A stretch of DNA of 64,000 bases from an uncultured Sphingomonadaceae bacterium (GCA_947493955.1 CANLSQ010000001.1:682001-746000); one strand, 5' to 3'; shown: positions 46,350 through 55,092, counted from the first letter of the stretch. Notes: generated from the letters alone by a model not told the origin. Translations and numbers: made by a program.

Positions 46350-47774
46350 TCAGCAGTGGGCCTGCTGGCAACCTTTCAAGGGGCCAGGGTCATATTTTTT
46401 CGGTTTGGGTTTCCACACTTTTTTGGGAGCGGCCTTCCAGCGTTTCTTGGCCGGTTTGGCCTTTGTGTAGATGACTTCTTCATCGATGTAGGTTGTCGTG
46501 GTCGTTGTCGTAACCGGCGTAGATTCGATCACCACAGTGGTCACCATTGGTTGGGCATGCGTGTAGTAATAGGCGGGATAGTAATATCCGCCCTGCCATC
46601 CACTGTGGTAACGTTTATGTGCCCGATATTGTGGCTGCGGAGCAGGGACACTGTATTCAGGAGCACGATAGTCTACTCCCGGCGCATGAGAATATTGCCC
46701 ACGCTCTTGATAATCCTGACCATATTTCTTGAGTAGTTTGCGGCACCGGTCTGTGCTCTGGTCGATCGCAGCACCGGCCAAAGCGCCAACACCGCCACCA
46801 ATTAGGGAGCCGCCCAAGCGGTTCCCGCGTCCCGCAATACGATTTCCGGCCAAAGCGCCGATCGCACCGCCGACAACGGCTCCGCCAATCCCGCTGCTTT
46901 TCTTGCACCGCTCAAGATAGGCCAGTTCTTCAGAATGGTTGTCATAACTCCGGTCTTCGTAGCGGCGTTCCTGATAGCCAGGGTGGTCGCGGACCGGTCC
47001 TTCGTTGCTCCAGTGCGGACCATCAGCATAGGTGGCACCGGTTTGCGAAACATCGCCATCACCAATAAATGTACCGGAATATTGGCCTTTATATACCTTG
47101 CCTTCGGCATCGCGATAGGTTCCCTGCCAATCGCCCTTGTAACTGCCATCTTCGCGATATGCGCCGTCCCAGTCACCTTGATAGATGGTCGACCCGCCAT
47201 GCGCGCCCGATGGCGTTGCAATCACCCGGTCGTCATTCATCAGGATGCTTTTATCATAGGTTACCTGGCCAGCGCGGTAACCGTCATTATAGCCTTGGTT
47301 ATAACGATCCCAATCGAGATTATTGACGCTGTCATAGACTACACCGCGGCGATCGGTCAGAACCGCATCATCATAATAGCGCGACCAGCCATAGCCAGCA
47401 GTGGGTCGGTGAAGGCCATAATGACCATAGTTGGCGATAAAGAAGCTGGGCCTGATAAAGGTCCTCGGCAGCCGGAAACCACGGTGCGGTCGTTTGTACC
47501 CTTTGCGATATCCCATGCGTCCCATGCGGACTTTTGCACCGTCACGAAAATGACGCCCGCCGCGCATGGCATGTCGCATATGTTTACCGCCCATGCGGTT
47601 CATCGTCTTCTTGGCGCCCTGCGCACCAGAGGCAAGGGCGGCGGCAGAGGCGAAAGACATATCTACTGGTGCCTGCGCTGCGGTGCTGCCCGGCACCGAG
47701 TCGATGGCGGCGGATGCCGCTGCTGGCGTCATCGCCATAGCGCCAGCCAAGCCAGCAAATAAAAGGGTCTTCAT
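46350..47774 (-). CDS. RcnB/glycine-zipper envelope protein
   Basis: A 474-residue exported protein in four parts: signal peptide 1-22 (SAA), a basic Gly/Arg region (HMRHAMRGGRHFRDGAKVRMG), an RcnB-like domain (WSRYYDDAVLTDRRGVVYDSV), Tyr/Gly/Asp repeats (YQGDWDGAYREDGSYKGDWQG), and a glycine-zipper membrane motif (IGGAVVGGAIGALAGNRIAG) followed by a Lys/Pro-rich tail. Glycine zippers occur in outer-membrane lipoproteins such as SlyB. RcnB in E. coli affects nickel/cobalt efflux; a metal role here is only inference. ATG 47774 fits the signal peptide. Confidence 0.82.
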   Translation of the reverse strand: MKTLLFAGLAGAMAMTPAAASAAIDSVPGSTAAQAPVDMSFASAAALASGAQGAKKTMNRMGGKHMRHAMRGGRHFRDGAKVRMGRMGYRKGYKRPHRGFRLPRTFIRPSFFIANYGHYGLHRPTAGYGWSRYYDDAVLTDRRGVVYDSVNNLDWDRYNQGYNDGYRAGQVTYDKSILMNDDRVIATPSGAHGGSTIYQGDWDGAYREDGSYKGDWQGTYRDAEGKVYKGQYSGTFIGDGDVSQTGATYADGPHWSNEGPVRDHPGYQERRYEDRSYDNHSEELAYLERCKKSSGIGGAVVGGAIGALAGNRIAGRGNRLGGSLIGGGVGALAGAAIDQSTDRCRKLLKKYGQDYQERGQYSHAPGVDYRAPEYSVPAPQPQYRAHKRYHSGWQGGYYYPAYYYTHAQPMVTTVVIESTPVTTTTTTTYIDEEVIYTKAKPAKKRWKAAPKKVWKPKPKKYDPGPLKGCQQAHC

Positions 47775-47829
47775 GGTTAACAACTCCCTGTTTCGGACCG
47801 TACGATTGGCACGTCCCACCGTGTAATGG

Positions 47830-47845
47830 TTAACGCATAGTTACC
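47830..47845 (-). promoter_or_regulatory. near-consensus CtrA box upstream of the RcnB-like gene
   Basis: TTAACGCATAGTTACC matches TTAA-N7-TTAAC with one change (TTAC). It lies 56 bases upstream of the start at 47774, where a promoter is expected. Confidence 0.4.
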
Positions 47846-47935
47846 ATTTTAGGCGTTGTTTGACCATTAGTAGCTTGTAAAATAGGGTAGATTTAGAACA
47901 CTGTCTCGAAATGGGGCAATATAGTTACGGCGCTG

Positions 47936-48421
47936 TTAACCAAGCCCGTTAGCAATGGCTGCAATCAGATTTGTCATGCCTTCCTCATCCGTCGCCATAA
48001 ACCGGTCGGGCAGGGGGCTGTCCAGATCAAGCACCGCTATAACCTTACCGTCTTTGCTGACAGGCACCACCAGCTCACTGCGACTGTCCGCATCACAGGC
48101 GATGTGCCCAGGAAAGGCATGGACATCGGCGACGCGTTGGACCTGATTGGTTGCTGCAGCAGTTCCGCACACACCCTTGCCCATTGCGATCCGGATACAG
48201 GCGCTTTTGCCCTGAAACGGTCCGAGCACCAGCTCGTCCCCAACTACCCGATAAAAGCCGGCCCAATTCAGGTTTGGAACATATTGCCAGATCAGCGCCG
48301 AAACATTGGCCATATTGGCTATGGAGTCAGACTCTCCATCAGTAAGTGCACGTGCCGCGGTAGCTAGATCGTTATATAATATGTCCGGAGACTGGTCTGC
48401 TGAGATGGAGAAATCATACAT
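47936..48421 (-). CDS. msrC: free methionine-(R)-sulfoxide reductase (GAF domain)
   Basis: fRMsr reduces free methionine-(R)-sulfoxide with a GAF fold. The 161-residue protein has WAGFYRVVGDELVLGPFQG, the Cys segments SACIRIAMGKGVCGTAA and HIACDADSRSELVVPV (three active-site Cys) and a closing VLDLDSPLPDRF. This pattern is specific to the family (YebR/MsrC). ATG 48421. Nothing regulatory was seen. Confidence 0.93.
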   Translation of the reverse strand: MYDFSISADQSPDILYNDLATAARALTDGESDSIANMANVSALIWQYVPNLNWAGFYRVVGDELVLGPFQGKSACIRIAMGKGVCGTAAATNQVQRVADVHAFPGHIACDADSRSELVVPVSKDGKVIAVLDLDSPLPDRFMATDEEGMTNLIAAIANGLG

Positions 48422-48668
48422 GACAGGGCCGCTATCAGTTTATGTGGTGAGGTTTCAAGAAGGTATCTTCACAAACCACTTATCTTCTTTAATTAAGGCA
48501 TTGTTTTAAAGAGATTATTTAAAAATTCTGGTCCCCGATTTTCAGGTTTTCTGAATGTCGGCCCAGAACGGCGCCGCAATCCACAAAAAATTGCCGCTGA
48601 CAATCTGTATGAAGTGAAACTCACGGCAGGGCCCGAAAGGGCGACCATGCTGAAGTCTGTTGAGACTT

Positions 48669-49301
48669 CTATATTTGGCGTTGGTCCAGCGCTGTCTTGA
48701 ACTCACGTCGTGCAGAGACTTTTAGATATGGAAACAGCACGGCGAGGTGATGTTGAATACCGCGCTTCTGGTCGGTCCAACTGGCCTGTTCAAGCCCCTC
48801 GAGTTCCCGCAGATAGTCACCCCAATAGCGGCTGACAATCCACAGTGACCGGGCCAGAACATCAATGCCCTGTTCGTTATTTCTTAAGAAGAGACCTTCT
48901 TCGTCAATTCGCTTGAGTAAGTCGACAAGCCCCTCATAGTCCGCGATCAGCTCAGAATCCGGTCGCTGACCAACGGGTGCGCCGGCATAATGTATTCGAT
49001 CGCGCAGAAGGAAGCGATAGCGCCATGTCAACTGCATCCCGAATAGTATGTGGTCAATATAGTTGTCAGCCAATGACCCGTTTTTCTTGGTTACGCGGTA
49101 TTCTCTCATCGACAATATTGCATCGTCTTCCAGGGCTATCGCCAAGTCGCGCTTCGTCGGAAAATGATAAGTCAAATTCCCTTGGGACATGTCCAAGGAA
49201 GTCGCGATTTCAGTAACTGACGTAGCTGCATATCCCTTTTCGTTGAAGGCTTTGCGACTGGCCTCCAATATGCGGTCTGCGGTGTGAGAACGCGCTTTCA
49301 T
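48669..49301 (-). CDS. TetR/AcrR family transcriptional regulator
   Basis: A 210-residue repressor-type regulator. HTH at residues 5-50: ADRILEASRKAFNEKGYAATSVTEIATSLDMSQGNLTYHFPTKRDL in outline. The ligand domain (residues 60-205) is rich in aromatic residues (TWRYRFLLRDRIHY, SRYWGDYLREL) and unlike well-known members. It is divergent from a four-gene redox operon with two palindromic operators in the gap, so it most likely represses that operon and itself. A 6-7-bp hairpin (GAAGTCT/AGACTTC) follows its stop. Confidence 0.93.
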   Translation of the reverse strand: MKARSHTADRILEASRKAFNEKGYAATSVTEIATSLDMSQGNLTYHFPTKRDLAIALEDDAILSMREYRVTKKNGSLADNYIDHILFGMQLTWRYRFLLRDRIHYAGAPVGQRPDSELIADYEGLVDLLKRIDEEGLFLRNNEQGIDVLARSLWIVSRYWGDYLRELEGLEQASWTDQKRGIQHHLAVLFPYLKVSARREFKTALDQRQI

Positions 49302-49342
49302 GTTTCCTGTTTTCCTTCCTGGAAATAACAAACTTGTCAAAT

Positions 49343-49378
49343 TAGGTTTTATAACCTAGAAATAGGTATCGCAACCTA
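49343..49378. promoter_or_regulatory. two 16-bp TetR-type operators
   Basis: TAGGTT-TTAT-AACCTA (49343-49358, perfect palindrome) and TAGGTA-TCGC-AACCTA (49363-49378, one mismatch). Centres are 20 bp apart, two helical turns. They lie 42 bases before the TetR start and 45 before the operon start. Confidence 0.75.
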
Positions 49379-49422
49379 ATTAGTGATTCTTGAAGCAGAA
49401 CAGGGCGAGGCGAGCGACGACA

Positions 49423-50904
49423 GTGAAGCAAAATCTTCAGCATATCATCATTGTCGGTGGCGGCACCGCTGGATCGGTTCTTGCTGCACGGCTCAGTGAA
49501 AGCCCTGCAATATATGTGACGCTGCTAGAAGCGGGTCCCAATGATACGACCTATGATTCCGCCATTCTCGATCCGGCACGGGCCGCTGATGCATGGCAGG
49601 GCGCTGTTCCAATCGCAACGACCATCATGAAAACCCAAAGGGCTGCCATTCCGATATTGCAGGGACGGATACTGGGCGGGACATCTGCGGCCAATGGGTT
49701 GGCCACCTTGAGAGGGCTACCAGAAGATTATGACGGCTGGGCAGCTTCTGGACTGGACGGATGGAGCTGGGAAGATGTTGCAGAAACCTTCATAGCCGCA
49801 GAAAGCGATCTGGATTTTGGGTCCAGTCCGATCCACGGCGATTCAGGCCCTCTTACGGTCCGCCGATGGCGTCGCGACGAAATGAGTCATGCGCAAATCG
49901 CTTTCCAAGATGGCATGGCTGAAGCCGGGAATGCTATTGTTGAAGACATTAATGATCCTGACCAGTTGCCGGGCATCGGTGTTTTTCCGGTTACAGTTGA
50001 TAAAAACGCCAAACGATTGTCGACCAGCCTTGCCTATTTGACTGATAGGGTAAGGCAGCGGGAAAATCTTGAGATCCGAACCAATGCCAAGGTTGCTGCG
50101 CTGCAAATTGAGGAATGCAGAGCGACAGGCGTTACGTTAGAGAGTGGTGAGCAGATTGAGGGCGATGAAGTGGTCGTGTCGGTCGGCGCTCTATGGTCTC
50201 CCGCTCTGCTCATGCGATCCGGCGTTGGTCCGGCTTCCCACCTTGCTGATCATGATATATTTGTTCAAGCTGATTTGCCAGTTGGTGAGACCATGGCCGA
50301 TCATTTGGGACCATCTGTACCATATACTCATGAAGGGCCACGTGGTGGTATCGCCGGACCGGCGCAGTCCCTCTATATTGGAGCGTCCAACGGTAAGGAC
50401 GTCGACTATCATTTGTTTCCAATAGCACCCGCACCGACAGAGGCTTCCACCAATTTTGTGATGGCGGCTTTCCTGATGCGCTCTGCCGGAAATGGCAAGG
50501 TACGGCTAGGTGACAGTGCAGAAATGGACCCTGTCGTGATCGCTCCCAATTTACCCGACGACGGTATCAATCGGTTGCGGCATGCTTTTCAAAAAATTGC
50601 AGAATGGGAGGCGTCGGAAGTCTTCAGACAGTCTGGATGCCGGCCGTTGATACCCTATGACCTTACCAAACAAGAAGCGGTATCTGTCGCGCTGGATCGT
50701 GGGATTGTCAGCTATGGTCATATGACCAGCACCTGCCCGATGGGAACGGTGCTGGATGCCGATTGTCGGGTCCGAGGTGTTGCCCGGCTGCGTGTGGTCG
50801 ATGCTTCGGTTATGCCCAGTATCCCGGCGGGTAACACATATCTGGGTTGCGTTATGATTGCAGAACGGATTGCCCGCAAAATGAAAGCGGAACTGGATCA
50901 ATGA
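49423..50904 (+). CDS. GMC family oxidoreductase
   Basis: An FAD-dependent alcohol or choline-type dehydrogenase of 493 residues. FAD fold IIIVGGGTAGSVLAARLSE at the start, GRILGGTSAANGLATLRG (GMC signature 1), and at the C-terminus GHMTSTCPMG (catalytic His) and SIPAGNTYLGCVMIAERIA (His/Asn pair position with Asn). The GTG at 49423 is preferred because the upstream TTG-started extension is non-family; a ribosome site GGCGAGG lies further off. First of four genes under TetR control. Confidence 0.9.
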   Translation: MKQNLQHIIIVGGGTAGSVLAARLSESPAIYVTLLEAGPNDTTYDSAILDPARAADAWQGAVPIATTIMKTQRAAIPILQGRILGGTSAANGLATLRGLPEDYDGWAASGLDGWSWEDVAETFIAAESDLDFGSSPIHGDSGPLTVRRWRRDEMSHAQIAFQDGMAEAGNAIVEDINDPDQLPGIGVFPVTVDKNAKRLSTSLAYLTDRVRQRENLEIRTNAKVAALQIEECRATGVTLESGEQIEGDEVVVSVGALWSPALLMRSGVGPASHLADHDIFVQADLPVGETMADHLGPSVPYTHEGPRGGIAGPAQSLYIGASNGKDVDYHLFPIAPAPTEASTNFVMAAFLMRSAGNGKVRLGDSAEMDPVVIAPNLPDDGINRLRHAFQKIAEWEASEVFRQSGCRPLIPYDLTKQEAVSVALDRGIVSYGHMTSTCPMGTVLDADCRVRGVARLRVVDASVMPSIPAGNTYLGCVMIAERIARKMKAELDQ

Positions 50905-50933
50905 TAATCTCAAAAAGAACTGAAAGGTAAAAA

Positions 50934-51587
50934 ATGGCCAACACCATTGATGTTTTCTGGTCGTTCAGAAGCCCATATTCCTATCTGGTGACGCCAGACT
51001 TATTGCGACTGCGCGAGGATTATGCGGTGAGCGTCTCGCTTCGTCCAGTACTACCGATTGCTTTACGTGCTAAATCAACGGTGTTCGATGCGGCTGACAA
51101 AAAGCGGCCGCGCTATATTGTAATGGATTCCATGCGGCGAGCCGCGTTTCTGGGATTGCCGTTTGTCTGGCCCAAGCCGGATCCGGTCGTTCAGGATCTG
51201 GAGACGTTCGAAGTTCCCGAAGATCAGCCTTATATCTGGCGATTGTCGATGCTGGGCGTTGAGGCAGAACGGCAAGGCAAGGGTATAGATTTCGCATATC
51301 ATGTAGCCGCTCTTTTGTGGGGTGGAACAAAAAACTGGGACAAGGATGACCATTTGACTCTTGCAGCTGAACGCGCGGGCTTGAACCTATCTCAGATGGA
51401 AGGTGCCTTCACACATTATGATGTCAAAGCCGAAATAGAGAAAAATCATAGGTTGCTAGAACAATCTGGTCACTGGGGTGTCCCTACAATGGTTTTCAAA
51501 GGCGAGCCGTTTTTTGGGCAGGATCGGATCGATACACTGCTTTGGCGGCTCGATGAGGCGGGACTGCGGCGCAGTCCGCCCGAGTAA
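50934..51587 (+). CDS. DsbA-fold / 2-hydroxychromene-2-carboxylate isomerase-like protein
   Basis: A 217-residue kappa-GST/DsbA-like protein. WSFRSPYSYLVTPDLLRLRED near the start is the HCCA-isomerase signature (no CxxC, so not a thiol oxidase) and GVPTMVFKGEPFFGQDRIDTL near the end carries the cis-Pro and FGQDR motif. Known relatives use glutathione to isomerise ring-opened aromatics in naphthalene breakdown. Ribosome site GAAAGG before ATG. It lies 29 bases after the GMC gene. Confidence 0.85.
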   Translation: MANTIDVFWSFRSPYSYLVTPDLLRLREDYAVSVSLRPVLPIALRAKSTVFDAADKKRPRYIVMDSMRRAAFLGLPFVWPKPDPVVQDLETFEVPEDQPYIWRLSMLGVEAERQGKGIDFAYHVAALLWGGTKNWDKDDHLTLAAERAGLNLSQMEGAFTHYDVKAEIEKNHRLLEQSGHWGVPTMVFKGEPFFGQDRIDTLLWRLDEAGLRRSPPE

Positions 51588-51634
51588 CCAACAGAACGAA
51601 CAAGCCATATTTAACGAATAAGGGAGTCTAACAA

Positions 51635-52429
51635 ATGGATCTTCAGATCAAAGGCAAAAAAGCAATTATGGCAGGCGGCAGTGCGGGTATGGGAAGGGCA
51701 ACTGCTGAACGCCTTGCGGAGGCGGGAGCGGAGCTGGTCATTTCTGCCCGTGGCGAAGCTCGATTACAAAAGGCCGCAGAGCAAATCGCTGAGAAATACA
51801 ATGTAGCAGTAACACCAGTTGTAGCGGATTCCTCCACCGAGGCGGGTCGAGAGGCGTTATTCGCTGCCTGTCCTGATCCCGATATTCTTGCGATTACGAT
51901 AAAGCCGCCCGATCCTAACGGAGATTTTTTGGATGTATCGGCCGAAATGTGGCGCGATTCAGTGGAAACAGCCTTGATCGGACCGATCGAAATCATGCGA
52001 AATTATATCCCCGTAATGAAGAAGAAAGGCTGGGGCAGGATCGTTAACATCGCTACCTTCTCTGCTAAGAACCCGATGATCTGGCGGTTGATGTCCGGTC
52101 CGGCTCGGTCCGCTTTACTCAATTACACGGCAAGCGTTTCACGGGAAATTGCCCCGCATGGCGTTATCATGAACAATCTTCTGCCTGGCATGTTTGCGAC
52201 TGAAGGCGCATCGGAAATTATGGGTGCCTATGCCGATGCCTTCGGTCTTGAACGCAAACCAGAAATCGTAAGGGCGCACTTCAAGGAACATAATCACATT
52301 CCCGCGGGCTTTATGGGCGATGCCGACGATCTCGCGCCGATGGCCGCTTTCCTGTGCAGTTCCCTGGCAAGATTCATCGTCGGCCAAAATATTGTGATCG
52401 ACGGTGGTCAACACAACTCCATTTTCTGA
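51635..52429 (+). CDS. SDR-fold protein lacking the catalytic Tyr and Lys
   Basis: A 264-residue short-chain dehydrogenase homologue. Cofactor loop AGGSAGMGRATAERL (TGxxxGxG changed to GGSAGMG), and the family end ARFIVGQNIVIDGGQHNS. At the catalytic place it reads IATFSAKNPMIWRLMSGPAR: Ser stands for Tyr and Arg for Lys, and the NNAG motif is replaced (AITIKPPDPN). A group of SDRs with S-x3-R exists and may have another chemistry. Ribosome site AGGGAG. In the TetR operon. Confidence 0.88.
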   Translation: MDLQIKGKKAIMAGGSAGMGRATAERLAEAGAELVISARGEARLQKAAEQIAEKYNVAVTPVVADSSTEAGREALFAACPDPDILAITIKPPDPNGDFLDVSAEMWRDSVETALIGPIEIMRNYIPVMKKKGWGRIVNIATFSAKNPMIWRLMSGPARSALLNYTASVSREIAPHGVIMNNLLPGMFATEGASEIMGAYADAFGLERKPEIVRAHFKEHNHIPAGFMGDADDLAPMAAFLCSSLARFIVGQNIVIDGGQHNSIF

Positions 52430-52474
52430 TGAATAGATCGAACGAGAAGACCGGAAGAATATGACGAGGGGCAT

Positions 52475-53551
52475 ATGATAGTCTACGGATCGCGTATTTC
52501 TTACTATACGGGCAAACTTGAAGCCTATTTGCGTTATAAGAATATTGCTTATACGCCTTTGCCGACACCTTATGGCGACGCCCAGATGCTAAAGGAAAAG
52601 GTGGGTGCGGTGCAGATGCCAATTGTCGATGATGATGGAAAGTGGATGTCAGATACGACACCTATCATCATGCATCTTGAGGATGAACATCCAGATAATC
52701 CTATCTTGCCGGGCGACCCCGTCGTTGATTTCATTTCACATCTTATCGAAGATTATGGGGATGAATGGCTTTGGCGGTCAGCAATGTACTATCGTTGGTG
52801 GTATGACTATGACAGGCTGCTTGCCTCCAATGTTCTGACTGATGAGGTTACGGGACACTTGAAATTGCCCCGGTGGATGAGACTAAAGATGATAGTTCGC
52901 CGACAGGTTCGTCACTATGTCAAACGAGACGGTGTCACAGAAGAAACACGCAAACATATCGAGCAAACATATCACAATGCACTAGCTGGCATGACAGCGA
53001 TGTTGAAGAATCGCCCGTTTCTTCTCGGCAATGTGCCATCATTGGCCGACTTTGGAATGATGGGCCCCATGTTCCGACATTATGGTCAAGATCCCACGCC
53101 GCAGGAAATAATGCGTAATACTGCGCCGGCAGTTTTTGAATGGGTTGCCCGGATGTGGCATGGTCAGAACCAAGATCAGCCAAAGTTTGTTACCCAAATA
53201 CCAAGTGATGCTGCACCATTGTTGAAAGAAATCTGTGAAACACATTTGGTTCAATTGACGGCTAATGCAGAAGCTTTTGCTAGAGATAAGGAGCGCTTTG
53301 ACATGACGGTTCAAGGCTGCGATTATCAGGATATCGCTGTATCAAGATATCGTGTTTGGTGCCTCGAAGAGTTGCGTCACCGTTTTGACTTGCTGTCCGC
53401 AGATCAGCAAAAAACGGTTAAAGCGTTACTTCCCTTTGGTAATGCGGAAGTTCTTTGGGATGCACAGGTTTTGGCGCAATCCGATTATAACCGTGATAAT
53501 CATCTACCCTTTGGAAGGGCCATGAACGTATTTAATGGCGGACTCCCATAA
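52475..53551 (+). CDS. long glutathione S-transferase-like protein
   Basis: A 358-residue protein with an N-terminal thioredoxin-like GST domain (MIVYGSRISYYTGKLEAYLRYKNI; VQMPIVDDDGKWMSDTTPIIMHLED with the cis-Pro and Ser-type glutathione site) and an alpha-helical domain (DEWLWRSAMYYRWWYDYDRLL; FLLGNVPSLADFGMMGP, the GST N-capping box). About 120 extra residues at the C-terminus (LLKEICETHLVQLTANAEAF ...) are not in typical 200-220-residue GSTs. Last gene of the TetR operon; probable glutathione-dependent step. Confidence 0.87.
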   Translation: MIVYGSRISYYTGKLEAYLRYKNIAYTPLPTPYGDAQMLKEKVGAVQMPIVDDDGKWMSDTTPIIMHLEDEHPDNPILPGDPVVDFISHLIEDYGDEWLWRSAMYYRWWYDYDRLLASNVLTDEVTGHLKLPRWMRLKMIVRRQVRHYVKRDGVTEETRKHIEQTYHNALAGMTAMLKNRPFLLGNVPSLADFGMMGPMFRHYGQDPTPQEIMRNTAPAVFEWVARMWHGQNQDQPKFVTQIPSDAAPLLKEICETHLVQLTANAEAFARDKERFDMTVQGCDYQDIAVSRYRVWCLEELRHRFDLLSADQQKTVKALLPFGNAEVLWDAQVLAQSDYNRDNHLPFGRAMNVFNGGLP

Positions 53552-53621
53552 TATTTTGTGAAGTGCATATTATGTACATAGAACAACGTGAGTAGTCATC
53601 CGATGCCAATATCTGTCGTGG

Positions 53622-54023
53622 TTAGTCCAAGGCTGGTTTCCCACGCATCTTTTTGACGTTTGATTTCTTCTTCTTGGAATCAACACGTCTTGCCTTGGCG
53701 GCACGGCTAGGTTTGGTCTTTATCCGGCGAACGTCACGTTTGTGCGCGTCGACCAGCATGTCTTCTATCCGTTTCCGGGCTTCTGAGCGGTTGGCCTCCC
53801 GCGTACGATGCTCTCGCACCGTGATGACAAGTTCGCCGCCACTGGTCATTTTCCGGCCTGCCATGTCCCGCAATTTTCGAAATGCAAACGGAGGTAGGCG
53901 CAAGGCGTAAATGTTAACGCGCATCTGGACCGCTGTCTCGACCTTGTTAACATTCTGACCGCCCGGACCTGATGCGGCAAGGAAGGTTTCACTGATCGCG
54001 CTTTCGGGAATATCGAATGACAT
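53622..54023 (-). CDS. arfB: alternative ribosome-rescue peptidyl-tRNA hydrolase
   Basis: ArfB (YaeJ) frees ribosomes stalled without a stop codon. The 133-residue protein has ASGPGGQNVNKVETAV, with the GGQ hydrolysis motif at about residues 21-23, and a basic C-terminal tail (KTKPSRAAKARRVDSKKKKSNVKKMRGK in outline) that inserts in the mRNA channel. Length is normal. Single gene convergent to the GST operon. Confidence 0.94.
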   Translation of the reverse strand: MSFDIPESAISETFLAASGPGGQNVNKVETAVQMRVNIYALRLPPFAFRKLRDMAGRKMTSGGELVITVREHRTREANRSEARKRIEDMLVDAHKRDVRRIKTKPSRAAKARRVDSKKKKSNVKKMRGKPALD

Positions 54024-54384
54024 TGGGCGTCTCTACTCAATTAATAGTGGCCGGCATAGAGGGTGGTCGCCGGTTTGATGCGTTACCATTCGCTGGCATA
54101 AACGGTGTGATTTGCGACAAAAAAGACACTGAAAATCATCTGCTTCGCCAATTTGAGGCCAATTTTCCGAGAAAAAGTTAATTTTTTTTCGGAGGTTACC
54201 AGAGTCCTGAAACGACTCATTTCTGCGGCTTACAGAGTCACGGCACTGCCTGCGACTCGTGCTTTATCCTACATTAATTGAAAATTAACCTTTTACGTTC
54301 ATCTGTCTTATGGTTAATAAATGATCGAGGGGTTTCGGGAGTGTACCCGTTGCCGGTGCGTAAATTAAGAAAAGGGGCTGCCCA
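54024..54384. promoter_or_regulatory. 361-bp ctrA control region: four GANTC sites and a CtrA box
   Basis: No gene is visible. GANTC sites start at 54202, 54214, 54235 and 54254, four in 57 bp. TTAATTGAAAATTAACC at 54274-54290 is a perfect TTAA-N7-TTAACC CtrA box; another TTAA lies at 54313. The arrangement suggests methylation-sensitive and autoregulated ctrA transcription. Confidence 0.8.
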
Positions 54385-55092
54385 ATGCGTGTGCTGCTGA
54401 TTGAAGATGAGCCAACAACTGCAAAGGCAATTGAGCTGATGCTGACAACTGAAGGCTTTAACGTATACACAACGGATTTGGGCGAAGAAGGCCTCGATCT
54501 GGGTAAGCTCTATGACTATGATATTATCTGTCTGGACCTCAACCTGCCAGACATGCATGGTTATGATGTCCTGAAAAAACTGCGCGTTGCCAAGGTGCAG
54601 ACGCCAGTACTTATTCTTTCCGGTATCAGCGAAATGGACAGCAAAGTGCGGTCCTTTGGCTTTGGTGCCGACGATTATGTGACCAAGCCTTTCCACCGCG
54701 AAGAACTGGTTGCCCGCATTCACGCTGTTGTGCGCCGTTCCAAAGGCCACTCGCAGTCGGTTATCCGTACCGGCAAACTTGCCGTGAACCTTGATGCCAA
54801 GACCGTTGAAGTCGATGGCAACCGCGTTCACCTGACCGGTAAAGAATATGCGATGCTTGAGCTGCTCTCCCTGCGCAAGGGTACGACGCTCACCAAGGAA
54901 ATGTTCCTCAACCATCTTTATGGCGGCATGGACGAGCCGGAACTCAAGATTATCGACGTGTTTATTTGTAAGTTGCGTAAAAAGCTGGCTCTTGCCTGCG
55001 GCGGCGAAAACTACATCGAAACCGTATGGGGCCGCGGCTATGTCCTCCGTGACATGGAAGAAGAAGTCGGACCCGAGGTTCAGGTCGCTTAG
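54385..55092 (+). CDS. ctrA: cell cycle response regulator CtrA
   Basis: CtrA is the master cell-cycle and motility regulator of alphaproteobacteria, active when phosphorylated through CckA-ChpT. The 235-residue protein has an OmpR-type layout: receiver (residues 1-115) with Asp51 in [16 protein letters not shown], and a winged helix (residues about 125-225) with [34 protein letters not shown] in outline. [28 protein letters not shown] is very close to Caulobacter CtrA. The C-terminal [11 protein letters not shown] is not obviously an Ala-Ala degradation tag. A strong terminator follows. Confidence 0.97.
   Translation: MRVLLIEDEPTTAKAIELMLTTEGFNVYTTDLGEEGLDLGKLYDYDIICLDLNLPDMHGYDVLKKLRVAKVQTPVLILSGISEMDSKVRSFGFGADDYVTKPFHREELVARIHAVVRRSKGHSQSVIRTGKLAVNLDAKTVEVDGNRVHLTGKEYAMLELLSLRKGTTLTKEMFLNHLYGGMDEPELKIIDVFICKLRKKLALACGGENYIETVWGRGYVLRDMEEEVGPEVQVA

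Noticed and set aside
46935-47762. 275-residue open frame opposite the RcnB-like gene
   Set aside because: It is exactly antisense to a low-complexity repeat-rich gene with a clear signal peptide and glycine zipper; it has no ribosome site or domain.
48422-48668. Gene or RNA in the 247-bp gap before the TetR gene
   Set aside because: No frame over 40 codons with a start signal and only short hairpins; nothing could be supported.
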